Source of the DNA: Arthrobotrys musiformis
Lineage: Eukaryota > Ascomycota > Orbiliomycetes > Orbiliales > Orbiliaceae
Direction: 5' to 3'
Assembly (NCBI GenBank): GCA_036971715.1
Contig: JAVHJL010000012.1
Span: 434,001-498,000, forward strand
Length of the DNA stretch: 64,000 nt
Shown here: positions 11,684-22,379 of the stretch, piece after piece
How positions within the stretch are numbered: position 1 is the stretch's first letter
How the letters are laid out: every line of letters begins with the position of its first letter
Position numbers and translations under genes: made by a program
Notes under the pieces: generated by a model
What the model was told of the DNA's origin: nothing
Databases searched by the model: none
Seen by the model: the letters and a program-made list of their open reading frames with translations, nothing else

Positions 11684-12724
11684 ATGGATGAGAGATTGAT
11701 TACGGGTCCACAAAGTCGGGAAGATACCATTGATAATTCCTTGCGACCATTAATTTACGGATATACGACGGCGGCTTGGAACGATGAGTTTGGGTGGCAT
11801 TGTTATGAGTCTATTTCTACTTCTAACCTTCCGCTCCATTCTTCGGACCCCGAAAAATCGCGGTTTTTTGACGAATATCTCCAGGATCTGAAGTTCGCGA
11901 CATCGCACCTCGGCCCTCAACCCGTTATCGCCACCAAACCGATCGCCCGGCCGACCACTATCGAAACATCAAATCAAGACATCACAACAAATGGTGCTCC
12001 ACTCCAACCTTTGGATTCAGAAGTATCCCCCTCCGGCGAAAAATATTCTATACAAGAACCTCTGATAAAAGAAGAGCGAAAGGATTCGAACTTGGGAGTG
12101 CGACCTGAGATAGTAATAGCTTTGAAATTTGATCCAAATCAAGAAAATACAGTATCCAGAGCCCATTCGGAGGCTAGCAGCCAACAAGTGGTGGATACTG
12201 GGGTTCAGACTGCATCAAATCACTTGAGGGCCACGACTAGTAGGCAAAGCCGTCATGAATCAACCTTTCAATCCAAGGCCATCCTCGATTTTGGCAAAAT
12301 TTACAACGAGGTACAGACTGCATGGGATATATTTGACCGAATTGACCTTAATGGCACTTACTATTATGTGTTGAGATATGGGCCTCGGCGGGAGAGAGAA
12401 TTTGTCCTACCAGAACAGTGGGTACCTGAGGAGATCGTGGAAAAATTCGGGAAACGGCATACTGGGCGTAACGACTGGGTATTTGGAAGGGCAACTGCAC
12501 ATCAATCTTATACAAATAGCAAAGGAACGGCTTGCGAGAATGTCTTTCGGGTGAATTATCTTGGTTTTGAGACGGTGAGGTGGAAAAAAGAGCTAGAGCT
12601 TCCAGATGATTTAGTTGATCAATACCTTGAGAGTAAGCGCCTTTCTAGACAAAAAATATGTGATTTAAGACGTGGGAGAAAGCCATGTAAAAGGTGCGGG
12701 AGAAAAGACCCCAAGAGGCGTTAG
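11684..12724 (+). CDS. Hypothetical protein, 346 aa, basic CxxC tail
   Basis: Uninterrupted single-exon frame from ATG in good context (AAAATGG). The N-terminal 75 residues look folded (LIYGYTTAAWNDEFGWHCYE). Residues 80-200 are Ser/Thr/Pro-rich and probably disordered. Residues 205-310 form a second ordered, aromatic-rich block (TYYYVLRYGPRREREFVLPE). The extreme C-terminus is strongly basic with a Cys pair (RRGRKPCKRCGRKDPKRR), suggesting nuclear or nucleic-acid association. No known family recognised. It pairs divergently with the Cys-rich gene ending at 9986. Confidence 0.7.
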   Translation: MDERLITGPQSREDTIDNSLRPLIYGYTTAAWNDEFGWHCYESISTSNLPLHSSDPEKSRFFDEYLQDLKFATSHLGPQPVIATKPIARPTTIETSNQDITTNGAPLQPLDSEVSPSGEKYSIQEPLIKEERKDSNLGVRPEIVIALKFDPNQENTVSRAHSEASSQQVVDTGVQTASNHLRATTSRQSRHESTFQSKAILDFGKIYNEVQTAWDIFDRIDLNGTYYYVLRYGPRREREFVLPEQWVPEEIVEKFGKRHTGRNDWVFGRATAHQSYTNSKGTACENVFRVNYLGFETVRWKKELELPDDLVDQYLESKRLSRQKICDLRRGRKPCKRCGRKDPKRR

Positions 12725-13620
12725 GAATATTTGGAAACCTGTTGTCCTTTCCTCGAAATTTGGAAATCTCAATCTATTCTCTTAATTAACGTTGCTGGAA
12801 GTATTGAACCAAGTGTTGTATGAACATGCGATGCGCCCTTGCCTATATTCGAATTCAGAGGCCGACCCATCCCATTTGTGATGACCAATTCAGTAACTTC
12901 ATACGTCATACCTCACGAGGGACTTGTGCTGTTAGCATTAATCCCACATTCTCGTAATTCCATGATTATAGAGCTGCAGGAGGCACGGAAAAGTTGAAAA
13001 ACGTGTCAAAGAGAAAGATTGATTTGCTGTGGTTATCGATAATTATCGCTTAGCACAAAACTAGGAGCATGAAGCGTTAGCAGATGAGATTGTGTTGAGG
13101 ACTTCTGGATGGCCGTTGTAGCTGATAGCCTTATCGACTATTTTGGGGACCATACAACCAATTCTGCAGATCTTGATCGGTACGAGACTAGGCTCAGTGC
13201 CTTTGTTGCATGGAAGAGGGGTAGTATGTTCCGGGACCGTCATTCCTAGGAAGGGAAAAAGAAAAAAGAAAGAGAAAGGAAGAAAGAAAGACTAGTAGAA
13301 GCCATGGTCTGCATGGAAGAGAGCCTCCACTCTAACACTCTACGGGGTCTTGCAACAAGGCCTGCAGGGCCTGAACTAGGGTTATTTAATATCCTAGATG
13401 CCCGCCTGAGCGCCTGTGGTTTTTAAACTTGAGGAAATTCGACTTCGCATTTAAATGGGAACATTTACACAATAAAATAAGATACATTTCGGTACTACTG
13501 AGTTTCAAGCTCAGTACACCAACCATCCTTCTCCGATCTTCAAGGTGCTCCTGATAGCGCTTTTGAGCATTTGGCTCACCACCAGACTCCTCAACTACCC
13601 AAGCATATACCAGCTTTAAT
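12725..13620. other. Intergenic, no gene seen
   Basis: Contains an A/G-rich patch at 13253-13292 and short frames with no supporting signals. A 105-codon minus frame (13386-13703) starts inside the neighbouring plus gene and is treated as a shadow. Confidence 0.4.
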
Positions 13621-13971
13621 ATGCGGTTGCCGTCATTTATCTCATTTCTAAAATTTTGGGGGAGAGGTCGGAGTGGAACTAGCGTAAAGGAGACTGTAGC
13701 CAAAGACGAGGAGCAGCAAGAGATGGATAGGGGAGTTTACGAACACCCACCTAAACCACACCCTGCAGTGCGCAGAAATGGATCAGCCGGCCCTGCTTCA
13801 CCACCGCCCCACGACGCATATTCGGAAGCCGAGGAGACGCATATCCGTCCTTTAAATATCGTTAAAACCCGAAAAGAGAGTAGTCTATATGATGAAAGTA
13901 TCGAGGCCAGGCAACTCAGGAGAACGGGCGGGGAAAGGGTGGTTAGTGGTTGGTGGTCACTAGATATATAG
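13621..13971 (+). CDS. Small orphan protein ending in SGWW motif
   Basis: A 116-codon frame from a true ATG (MRLPSFISFLKFWGRGR). Hydrophobic start, basic patch, acidic Gln-rich segment, Pro-rich middle (EHPPKPHPAVRR), charged C-terminal part and a terminal RVVSGWWSLDI. The gene at 19055 has the same order of features and ends RALSGWWAVEGI, so the two may be diverged relatives. No recognised domain and no clear signal peptide. Confidence 0.4.
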   Translation: MRLPSFISFLKFWGRGRSGTSVKETVAKDEEQQEMDRGVYEHPPKPHPAVRRNGSAGPASPPPHDAYSEAEETHIRPLNIVKTRKESSLYDESIEARQLRRTGGERVVSGWWSLDI

Positions 13972-14781
13972 GTCTATCTACATCATCGGAAATTGTTTCA
14001 CAAACCATACATGTATAGAGTTGACCATTGCGTTGTTAGTACTAAGTCACTAGCTCTACAGCGTCGGCGTCTAATCTCCTAGTAGTATTCAATCTATCAA
14101 ACATAATACCCACGCCGAAGATTAGAAGCTTACGCTTACGAGGGTCTCTGATAACATAAAATCAACGGCGCATAAGCATACGAAGATTCGAGGCTAAGCA
14201 TACAAAGCGCCTTTGAGAATAACGTGTACAAGGTCTTACCTTAAGAGCTCAAGAGTGTGTTCGTTAATTACGTTCATTTTGTGTTTGTGTTTTGGATTCA
14301 AGTGTTGCTTGTTGTATCATAGCTTTTTTAAGCTTCAAAGTATAGATCAATAGATCTGATATCTGTCATTTGAGGGGAGGGACTACAACCCCCCCTCCTT
14401 TTTATACTTCAATACTTTGGGTATTAGGATTTTTCCCGGCCATACATGTACATGCACGCATTGATCATGTGCTACGGCTGGCTAACCATGATATGAAGAA
14501 GTGCTAATAAGTGACGTCATGGGGAAATTGGCCCCGCGCTACAAACAGGCGCAGGTGCACGAAGCATAATATAACGCAGAGTATGTACTACCTACTTAGT
14601 TATTTTCAATCGTTGAAACCTATGATTCGCTTTCTCGTCCCTTTGAATAGGTCTCGGATTAACTGGAGACCGTATTAATAAAGAATAAAAGACGTCAAGA
14701 TTCCCAAAAGAGGGCTAGGATTACATGTTATCATAGTGAGAATGCGGATAGCTGGCGACGACTCATTTTCACAACTGCGAT
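13972..14781. other. Intergenic, no gene seen
   Basis: AT-rich with a C-rich/T-rich junction near 14390. No frame with supporting evidence. Confidence 0.4.
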
Positions 14782-15192
14782 GTGTATGGAGAGGGATGCA
14801 GATACCGCGAATGGAACAAGTTACCATCAAGAAACGGTTACAGGGCTTTTAGACCAACTTCGGCTCGATACCGTGGGAGAAAATTCGCGAATTCGCCAAC
14901 CGCCAATCAACTAGCCGCAAGGCGGCCGACGGGATATCGTCGACTACCGCGAGATATACCGCCCCTGCCTAGCATGTTTCCCAGCCCTGAGAGGAGACAG
15001 CTAAAGTCGCCTAAGCCGTTGTACCTTGGATCGCCCTTCAGCGCTGGGAAAAGTCAAAAAGGTTCCGCCAGTAGTAAATCTACTCCAGGTTTACTTCAAC
15101 ACCAAGCCTCAACCAAAGAGCCTTGCACCCCAAGCCAATTGTCCAACGAATTAATGCCACTGCTTAAGTTCTCTTCTAAAACCTTATTATAG
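14782..15192 (+). CDS. Possible exon of a disordered hypothetical protein
   Basis: A 136-codon open frame without an ATG at its start (begins GTG), so it would be an exon or a decayed gene. Composition is protein-like: Arg/Pro/Ser-rich with IPPLPSMFPSPERRQLKSP and a basic N-terminal half. No upstream exon could be joined with confidence. Confidence 0.28.
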   Translation: MYGEGCRYREWNKLPSRNGYRAFRPTSARYRGRKFANSPTANQLAARRPTGYRRLPRDIPPLPSMFPSPERRQLKSPKPLYLGSPFSAGKSQKGSASSKSTPGLLQHQASTKEPCTPSQLSNELMPLLKFSSKTLL

Positions 15193-15509
15193 TTTGACAT
15201 CTCATGAATTCGTAATAGTCATATGCTAATGCGAATCATTCACATTTATAGGACAGCGCCCGAGTGTATCTAGAAACTCCGATGTTGAGATGAAGGAACC
15301 AGAAAAGGAGATGGGCGATAATCGACAGAATCATTGGAAATGGCTTGGCCCATAAGTCGCCTGCAGATTTACACGAATTTCCTCTCGGTACATACTTATG
15401 TAACGAGTAAGAGTAGCCCGTGAATATTTGAGCGGGTCGCAACGAAACCCTTTTTGGGTCGGTTGCAGGTAATAATTCACAGCCCTTGGCTGTCAAGTAA
15501 CTATACACC

Positions 15510-16525
15510 TCGAGAAGTACCTTGAGTTCAAGTGTGAAACTCGGGCTAGAAGATCTCATGCTAAGAGGGAGGCGTCTTTTAAACTGTGACGTCTTTTACT
15601 TTCCTCGATCGTCCTAAGTGATTATTAAAGGCTTGACCCGTCATCATTTTCTTGCTGCAATCGGCTTCTATCTCGGTCTACTTTACCCATCCATCACCGT
15701 TAGTATTGTTTTTGCCTTCCAGTTCCTCCCCATTCTCCCACATCTCCCACATCTCCCTTCTCCTCTTTACACCTCTACCCTATAGTGTCCATCGGATAAA
15801 TCTATCTTTAACTATTGAAATTTCTCATGAACATCAGATTTGAAGAACCACAAAACGAATCCTAGGACACCACGCCAACGTCATATCCATCATACAATAT
15901 GGTCGCCCCAACGAGTTCTCCACCATCTAGCCAGTTCGATAGCAGAACCGCCATTCAAAATTGGTTGGGCCAATTGCAACACCAACCCGGCGACACCGCC
16001 GGCGCCAACTCTTCAACGCTTTATCCGCCAGGCAGTAATGTAAAAGCGAGCCACAACTTACGCAGTACAGACAGCGATGAAAGTTCAGAGCTGTCGGACC
16101 CGACCCAAATATTTAAAGAATTCGATATGATAGTTGAACAAGGCAGTGCTGAATTGGCGCAACGATTTTTCTCCAGTATGATGGGAGACCCAGAAAAGAA
16201 GCAAAATTTCGAGGACATTTTGTTCATGAAAGATGCTGGGGGGGGTGATTCTATGTTTTTGCAAGTGGCCTCTATTTTAGAGGCATATTCAGAGCTAATT
16301 AAACCGTCGCGCGGTGGGAAGGGCCGATACAAACCAAAGCCGAATCACTTCGAAGCGCAATATTTGAGTATACACTCGTACGATTCCAGAGGCTTTCCGC
16401 GTGATCCTAGTTCTTTAACAGAGCGGAAAACCCTCTTTGATCATTTTGCGGAGATATGGAAGCATTTGCCAATAAAAGAACCACAACTTGTCTTTGATCC
16501 CCGTGAGGATTTACTCTGAAGAACT
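15510..16525 (+). repeat. Segmental duplication copy A (promoter plus orphan gene)
   Basis: Direct-orientation counterpart of 23905-24855. Upstream of the coding region both copies share a colinear block: a GTACCTTGAG(T/C)TCAAG core, then GG(A/C)GG(C/A)G..TCTTTTAAAC, then a CCATCACCGT-like and GTTAGTATT-T run. Similarity by eye is clear but diverged, so the duplication is not recent. Confidence 0.65.
15899..16519 (+). CDS. Orphan protein, 206 aa, paralogue of the gene at 24241
   Basis: ATG start after a T/C-rich leader; single exon. The N-terminal 65 residues are Ser/Pro/Gln-rich; residues 70-206 are conserved with the 24241 gene. Shared motifs are GDSMFLQ, the (I)LEAYSEL / (I)LKEYSSL helix, SRGG, a Tyr-containing linker, and YDSRGFPRDPSS / YDHRGFPIDLSS. 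No signal peptide and no known domain. Retention of motifs while other positions diverge suggests both copies were under protein-level constraint. Function unknown. Confidence 0.7.
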   Translation: MVAPTSSPPSSQFDSRTAIQNWLGQLQHQPGDTAGANSSTLYPPGSNVKASHNLRSTDSDESSELSDPTQIFKEFDMIVEQGSAELAQRFFSSMMGDPEKKQNFEDILFMKDAGGGDSMFLQVASILEAYSELIKPSRGGKGRYKPKPNHFEAQYLSIHSYDSRGFPRDPSSLTERKTLFDHFAEIWKHLPIKEPQLVFDPREDLL

Positions 16526-17296
16526 ACTGTATGTACGTATTAATCTGAAATCGCTCAAGCTTCGAAGTTGTTGTCGCAGTTATTTAGTAAAAGGATAGAA
16601 TAAATTGGTCTTGTAGCGTTATAAAGTATACGTAATGTGAATCTGGCACGTAAAGCGAGCTTGTAGAGGTTTAATGTTTACGGTTGGGTATACGATGCTA
16701 GTATTTAATTTCTACTGCGATTGAGGTGGATCCCCCTCTTAATTTATAGATTCCCTGACGCTGCGCGCACCAGAATTGAGAGTAGGAATTTCTCTGTCGT
16801 CGGGCAAGTGATGCATAAGTGCATATGCATATGCGATGAGGCTGTGATCACCAGGGTTTGAGTATCCTGCGCACGCTACTTGTAGCCTGCTTATTTAGTT
16901 TTTTTTTTTTGAAGCTTATTCCGTGTGTCCGCTAAGAATGCCGTCACTTTCCTTAGCATAGCCGTAGAAAGCTTTATCGCCGCAATTATCGATCTGGCCA
17001 GCGCTTATTACATCGTATGGTTGGATCTTGTACATCGCGCAAGCCATAAGTCGAGAAATTGATTTTTATCATTTATGATGTCACCCTAACCAAGGAGACA
17101 GCCTATTTCACAAAAGCACTTTAGCTTTGGCAGTACTTATGTAAGCAGTCTTTGAGAGACTTTAAGCTTCGCCTGTGATCCTTGAACGTAGGTATAAAAG
17201 GGTCGACTAGCCCATAGATGGCATTGCCCTTTGGCCTATAACGAAACTCCATAATATCTAGGGGTGTATTTGAGGTTATTACCTAATCATTTCACA
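16526..17296. other. Intergenic, no gene seen
   Basis: Includes a T11 run (about 16900) and the palindromic GCATATGCATATGC at about 16821-16834. No gene supported. Confidence 0.4.
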
Positions 17297-17988
17297 ATGT
17301 CGCCCTTCTGCACTTCAGCGAAGCTTAAGGTTATGCTACCTTTGCTCTTGACATTTGCAATTGCCATGGCTCCCCCTACGCAAGCGCGAGCGCAATCACC
17401 TACTCAAAATGCAACAACTCTTCGAAATCTCCTCAACAATTTGAACCTTCCCGACGGCTGGTGTTTAGCCGACAATGAAATCGAACCAAGCTCGGGGCCT
17501 CCATATACTGCGACTTTAAGCTTTGATACATGCTATTCAAGTCAATTCCTTGATAACCCGAGCCTTTATCCAAATCTTCAATGGGCCTTCGGCGGTGAAT
17601 GGGTATTCAACTCCAACGCAACACCAAAAAGTGCTTGACATATAATCTGGAAGCTGATGGAGTAGTAGTTGGGAACTCATTACCGCTACGGAAGCCTCAA
17701 GTTGTAATTGGGAGGCTGTTCACTGCCCCTTGTTACTTAATTAATAATACACCCGTCCTCACGCAAACGTTCCGAGTATACAATTGGACTATCGGGTATT
17801 TTATTACTATTGGGGATGAAACTGCCACGGTGTGCAAAAGCAATGGCGTTGTTTCCCTCCAAAGTTCTTCTGGTCGGGCATGGCTAGGTTGTTCTTTGAA
17901 TGCGGTGGTAGATGCGCGGTGGAGGATTGAAAATACGCTTATACTGCTTCCGCTCGACCCCAACTCTCGTGCAAGAGATGATAAATAA
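17297..17988 (+). pseudogene. Predicted secreted protein with one-base frame break
   Basis: ATG 17297 (MSPFCTSAKLKVMLPLLL) leads into a classic signal peptide (basic start, LPLLLTFAIAMA core, cleavage near ARAQ). The mature part has an N-glycosylation sequon and cysteines (DGWCLADNEIE, SFDTCYSS). The frame breaks at an AAAAA run near 17629-17633. The alternative frame carries on to 17988 as KKCLTYNLEADGVVVG, with sequons (NNT, NWT) and cysteines (TVCKSNGVVSLQ, AWLGCSLNA). Continuity of composition across the break indicates one gene with a single indel: sequencing error or recent inactivation. No family recognised. An extracellular role is inferred from the signal peptide only. Confidence 0.55.
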
Positions 17989-18429
17989 GGGCAAATATAA
18001 GTAATAATAAAATATTATTTATTCACCAACTAGTTTGTATTTAGTTTGTAGAATGTTTTTATATTAATTAGTTAGTTTATCGTTTTTTTGCCCCAAATAC
18101 TATATCCACAAGAGGTACATACACATAATCCCACCGACGCTCGTCTAGATTTATGGTTCGAGATACGACTACATCGTAGATATATACAGGCTTTATTATA
18201 GATATTGCTTTAGAGGTCTAGCCATCGCTCCGAAATCAAGTATACGAAAATATACCATTCGGGTTTAATCGTCGGACTGATAGTGCTTGAGTCGCAGGGC
18301 CGACAAAAAGAAATTATATCAAAGCATATTTACAAAAGTTAACAAAAAAAGGTTCTCAAGGCTCCTCCGTCCTTACACTAGAGGAATAACCAAAAAACTG
18401 CCCGCCGGTATCAAACTAAACGGTACTAC
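17989..18429. other. Intergenic, no gene seen
   Basis: AT-rich 3' flank of the secreted-protein gene (TAATAATAAAATATTATT near 18003). A short plus frame at 18287-18508 has no support. Confidence 0.35.
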
Positions 18430-18804
18430 CTACACAGAAAGTTTGTCATCCCAACTAGCCGCCCTTGTTGGACATTTGCGGAACCCTAGCGGACAACCAT
18501 TTTTGTGAGGCCGTTTCATGACCTCAATGACTTCTGTATTGACCTCATGTATCTTCACCGCTCTGTAAACGATTTCGCTAAGTGCACAAAGCCCACAGCC
18601 AGAAAAATCTAGGTGCTGTTGATGATCCTCTTTTTTTGAGCATATATCGTTATTAGAGTGCAGGGAAATGGGATGGAGCTCGTTATTTGAATCCATGGAT
18701 TTAGATGACAAATAGTCAAGCTTCTCAGGCGGAGCGGGCGTGTATCCCACTTGGGTCCTCTGGAGCTTAGGATAGGTTCGTCTAATAGGGTTTGAAAGCT
18801 TCAT
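18430..18804 (-). CDS. Hypothetical protein, 124 aa
   Basis: True ATG at 18804 (MKLSNPIRRTYPKLQRTQ). The N-terminus is basic and proline-containing, the middle Ser/Asn/His-rich, and the C-terminal third has cysteines (FSGCGLCALSEIVYRAVK, NGCPLGFRKCPT). No known domain and no signal peptide. Composition favours coding; there is no paralogue in the window. Confidence 0.4.
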   Translation of the reverse strand: MKLSNPIRRTYPKLQRTQVGYTPAPPEKLDYLSSKSMDSNNELHPISLHSNNDICSKKEDHQQHLDFSGCGLCALSEIVYRAVKIHEVNTEVIEVMKRPHKNGCPLGFRKCPTRAASWDDKLSV

Positions 18805-19054
18805 GCATTACTATCCGGGGTTGGACTCTGTATAGTGCAATGCAACAGCTGCAGGTTGGTAGTTTGTTGTAGTCGACGTCTGTCTACATGGAGGGCGCCT
18901 CAGCCTTAAGTATATAGGTAGAAAGCATATCTCTCAGATCTGGTGACAAAAAAGCAAGATATGGGAGGAGCGTCCCCTCGTGACATGATTCTCAACAGGG
19001 CCAAAAGCAATATTTAATCTCCTTCACAGCCACTTTAATCTATATTTCCCTTTA

Positions 19055-19612
19055 ATGTGTCACTGCGACACATCTAACACTGCCCCGCGGATGCCTAAGA
19101 GAGAGTCGAACAGAACATCTAATAATACCTCCTGCTCCTGGCATACCCAGCTCCTCGCTTTCGAATCTTCGAAGTTTCTTGCGAAAATATCCAGATCGGA
19201 ATCGTCCTTCAATATGTGGTTATCATCCTGTATCCCATATCTCCAATTAGAATGGCGGAAACGTAAAGATGATGCCGTACCGGAGGAGGTCCCAATGCAA
19301 GAGGCCATGGTCAGTGAGAGGGAGCAACAGAACAAAAAGCCAACTGCTCCCACACCGACTTTTAGGCGGGAGCCCCCTTTTACACCGCCGAGGCCAACTG
19401 CAGACCCCGGCCAATATCCCCTGAATGACTTTTATGGCATAGACTGGGCACAGTCTAAACGGTATGAAAATAATGCGATAGAAAATCAACATAGGAAAGG
19501 TGGGCGGGGAAGCGACTTCGCTCGGGATCGGGCCAATGGCAAAGGGAGGGCTCTCAGCGGCTGGTGGGCGGTGGAGGGCATATTTGATAGGGGTCGGGAC
19601 AGAGCTACGTAG
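19055..19612 (+). CDS. Orphan protein, 185 aa, SGWW C-terminus
   Basis: ATG-initiated single frame. Order of features: Ser/Asn-rich N-terminus, hydrophobic patch (SSCIPYLQLEWRKRK), acidic Glu/Gln block (SEREQQ), Pro-rich segment (EPPFTPPRPTADP), charged segment, then GKGRALSGWWAVEG. The layout parallels the 13621 gene (LKFWGRGR, DEEQQ, PPKPHP, VVSGWW). Function unknown; possibly disordered with a short C-terminal motif used for binding. Confidence 0.42.
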   Translation: MCHCDTSNTAPRMPKRESNRTSNNTSCSWHTQLLAFESSKFLAKISRSESSFNMWLSSCIPYLQLEWRKRKDDAVPEEVPMQEAMVSEREQQNKKPTAPTPTFRREPPFTPPRPTADPGQYPLNDFYGIDWAQSKRYENNAIENQHRKGGRGSDFARDRANGKGRALSGWWAVEGIFDRGRDRAT

Positions 19613-20463
19613 CCGCTAATTGGGTACCTACCTACCTAGGTAGGTATTTATGAACCGGCTACAGAGACACTGCTTGACGCTCGGACAGCCTTTAATGGCG
19701 ATAGTATATGTATGTTAGATGTATATTTGTGATCAATACATTAATACCTAGTCTCGCTCCAAGATCAATACCTACCTAAGACGTTTTATGAAGCATTTAA
19801 GACGTCTTAATTCCTTCAAAAGCTGATTCAAGGTGGATTTACCGTCCCCGAAAACAATCGATTTCCCCTACGGTAGCCATTGTTTGTAAATTACAGTTGA
19901 GTTGAGCGTAGAGTGTCCATCGGTAGCTGGTAGCTTGGTAGTAGGAGCCCATATGCGTTGGGTGTTGGCTTAGCCACTCCGCCAAGAACTTACAGCCACT
20001 TTGACCACTACTAGTCCCTCAGTCTTCGAATTTCAACGTGGCTGAAAAATTAATGCATATGATATAATGCACCTGCACGCAGAATGTGAACCTCGAATGA
20101 ACCGGCGTGTCAACATCTTCAAGGAGTGCTAGCCCCGAAGTCAGGGAAGCTTTCGGAAGAAGACCTACATCGAGGAACAAAATTCAATTCGGTTGATGTA
20201 TAACTATTACCTCGTACACAAATTTCTGACAAGAGCTAAACCCAATAAACACTGGCCGTCGGTCCCAAGCTCAGAGCGAGAGTTTGTTTAGTAACCCAGA
20301 AGATATGACTGATAGCTAGGTGGTTACAGTACTGTTGCATTGTGCTTGGTCTGCTGTTCCGGGAGAAGGAGAGAAAAGAAAACAATCATCATTTCCTACA
20401 CACTCAAGCGCTCTGGGTTCCTTTACCCATAACTAAAACGATCCCAAACCACTATGAATACAT
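19613..20463. other. Intergenic with palindrome
   Basis: A perfect palindrome CCTACCTAGGTAGG within TACCTACCTACCTAGGTAGG lies just after the 19055 gene. No gene seen in the rest. Confidence 0.45.
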
Positions 20464-20688
20464 CTAATTACCGGTATCCCCAGGTCCGCTTTCGTAGCCT
20501 TCATCATCACTGGCCCCGGAACGCCCCATAACACCCGCTGGGTTCAGAGCTAAGATAATACCCTGAACTCTATTTGAGCTATCTGTAAGCTGAAGGCCTG
20601 GGTGTGATTGAGGACGGTTTGTGAGCCTCAATCCTTCGACCCAGTGGGTTGAATTGGCGATCAATTCAATAGATGTTTCTAAACTCAT
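20464..20688 (-). CDS. Small hypothetical protein, 74 aa
   Basis: From ATG 20688 (MSLETSIELIANSTHWVEGL) to an acidic tail (DDEGYESGPGDTGN). The open frame extends upstream to 20841 without an ATG, so a longer product with an upstream exon is possible. No domain recognised. Confidence 0.32.
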   Translation of the reverse strand: MSLETSIELIANSTHWVEGLRLTNRPQSHPGLQLTDSSNRVQGIILALNPAGVMGRSGASDDEGYESGPGDTGN

Positions 20689-20841
20689 ATTAAGGAGGTG
20701 CGGAGTGCAGAATGCTATCGTCAATTTGATAAGATATCTTCGATGTTGCCCGCTAAATTGCGATGGTGGGAATAAAGAGGTATGTGTGTACGTGTCGATT
20801 TCGTGAGCCGGCCGAAATGACAAGATTTTGGCGAACTCCAC

Positions 20842-21121
20842 TGTAGTACTATGAGCAGTAGTGAAGTTGCATCGAAGACTAGCGCTTTTATTAAGCTCTA
20901 CATGGTCGAGGGCTACGATCTCAGGAGCTTGGTTCTATTAGGAAGGTTAAGCAAGTAGGTACCTAACACAAGTCGAGGAGCTGTGGATCAGTGGCGAGAG
21001 AATTGTGTTGGGCTGTTGCATATTGTCAAGAGAAAACCTGATACGTACCGATACCTAGATGTCACTGTAGCAGTTGCATCAATTACAGTTGAAAAGAGAG
21101 AGTATGTATTCATAGCAATAT
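20842..21121. other. Intergenic, nothing seen
   Basis: Short 3' flank of the F-box gene. No RNA gene or repeat recognised. Confidence 0.3.
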
Positions 21122-22379
21122 CTAGCAGGGACTATTTTGTATGTAGAACTTAGGTCGATAAGCGAAGTGCCTCTCGTGAGAAATTTCAAGGTGGAAAACA
21201 CAGTTAGGGAGGGCCTCGTAATTCTGATGTTCGTAGTCGATAATTGTATCGTATATTGGTTCTTTACCCCACACATCCAACTTGAAGTAAGTACTGTAGT
21301 ACGCTTGGCCCGTGATTCCACGAAATCGTTCGGCGAGTCGGGCAAATGTTTCGTTCGTTTGCAGTGGGAGGACGCCATAGGCGGCACCTGTTATAATATG
21401 GGAAATAAGCGGCCTTTGTCTCAGAAAGTAGGACTTTGCACGGCCTAGATCCTGTAAGGTCCTCAAATCTTCTGCTCCTACGATGTTCGAATATTGGAGT
21501 TGTTTGGATTTGACTTCGAATACATGGAGTTGGGGAGGAAGGTATTCATTGGATACCTGGATTGAATGTATTAGATCTTGTCTGTGAGATTGAAATGTTG
21601 GACACCTTACCAAAGCTTCGCATATTGTACACCACCCAAGATAGCTGATGTTTGTTGGTAGAGTTATACTAAATGTCTGAAGTTGATCAATTTTCAAACA
21701 AAATTTAATTATTTCGAAGTTTGTACCGAAGTCTCGAATATCGGATTGAAGATAAAGATGCTTCAAAGATGTAAGTTTTTCAAGATTTTTTTGAAATAAG
21801 AATAAATCTGTGTCGGTAAAGAGACTGGAAAAAGTTATATCAAACAGCGATATGGTAGGCAGGATATTGCAAAGGGAGCGAAACTTTGAGAATTGAGGAT
21901 ACCGTTCCTTCGAGGGCGATGGTACCGGAAGAAGCTGCCATGCGAGGGCATCGGATGAAATTTGGATACTATTAATCTCTGTTTTGTAAATCAAGTTCGG
22001 TATTAGCTTTTGTTTGTCGGCCTGAAGGCGCCTGTACAGAGTGATATAACCTACCTGAATGTAGTGCATAAGAGTCGGCGAAGCTCAGCTCTTTAAGTTC
22101 TTTAATGTCTATAATTTTGAACAGGTCATCCACAACCAGATGCTTCTGCTCCCCATACCACCTTATACCGTTAAATGTACTTGATTCCTTCCTAGTAAGT
22201 TCCTGAGTTCCGGCACGATATGATAGAAATTTCCGAAGAAAGGTGTTGCGAACCCGGAAGAGGCATAAAGCGCAGTCTTTGCTTCTTTTGCTCGTGTAGG
22301 AGAACGCTAGTAGGTCGTGCCAACCCAAGTAGTGAAGAATCATTAGTACGACTTCGATAGAGAGCTTTGTAGTGATCAT
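21122..22379 (-). CDS. F-box domain protein, three exons (about 375 aa)
   Basis: Start chosen at ATG 22379 because the F-box follows at once (MITTKLSIEVVLMILHYLGW, then HDLLAFSYTSKRS). Intron 1 is 22054-21979 (76 nt), donor GTAGGT, branch GCTAAT, acceptor ACAG, needed to join the two frames. A likely intron 2 at 21610-21557 (54 nt, GTAAGG to CCAG with CTAATAC) keeps frame whether spliced or not. Exons are 22379-22055, 21978-21611 and 21556-21122. The downstream region is LRR-like in hydrophobic spacing but not assignable. Known role: F-box proteins act as substrate receptors for SCF ubiquitin ligases. The substrate cannot be inferred. Confidence 0.72.

Noticed and set aside
15236..15559. A 107-aa minus-strand frame
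   Set aside because: It overlaps the duplicated promoter of copy A; no equivalent frame in copy B.
21137..21448. Plus-strand 103-aa frame
   Set aside because: Antisense to the F-box gene third exon.
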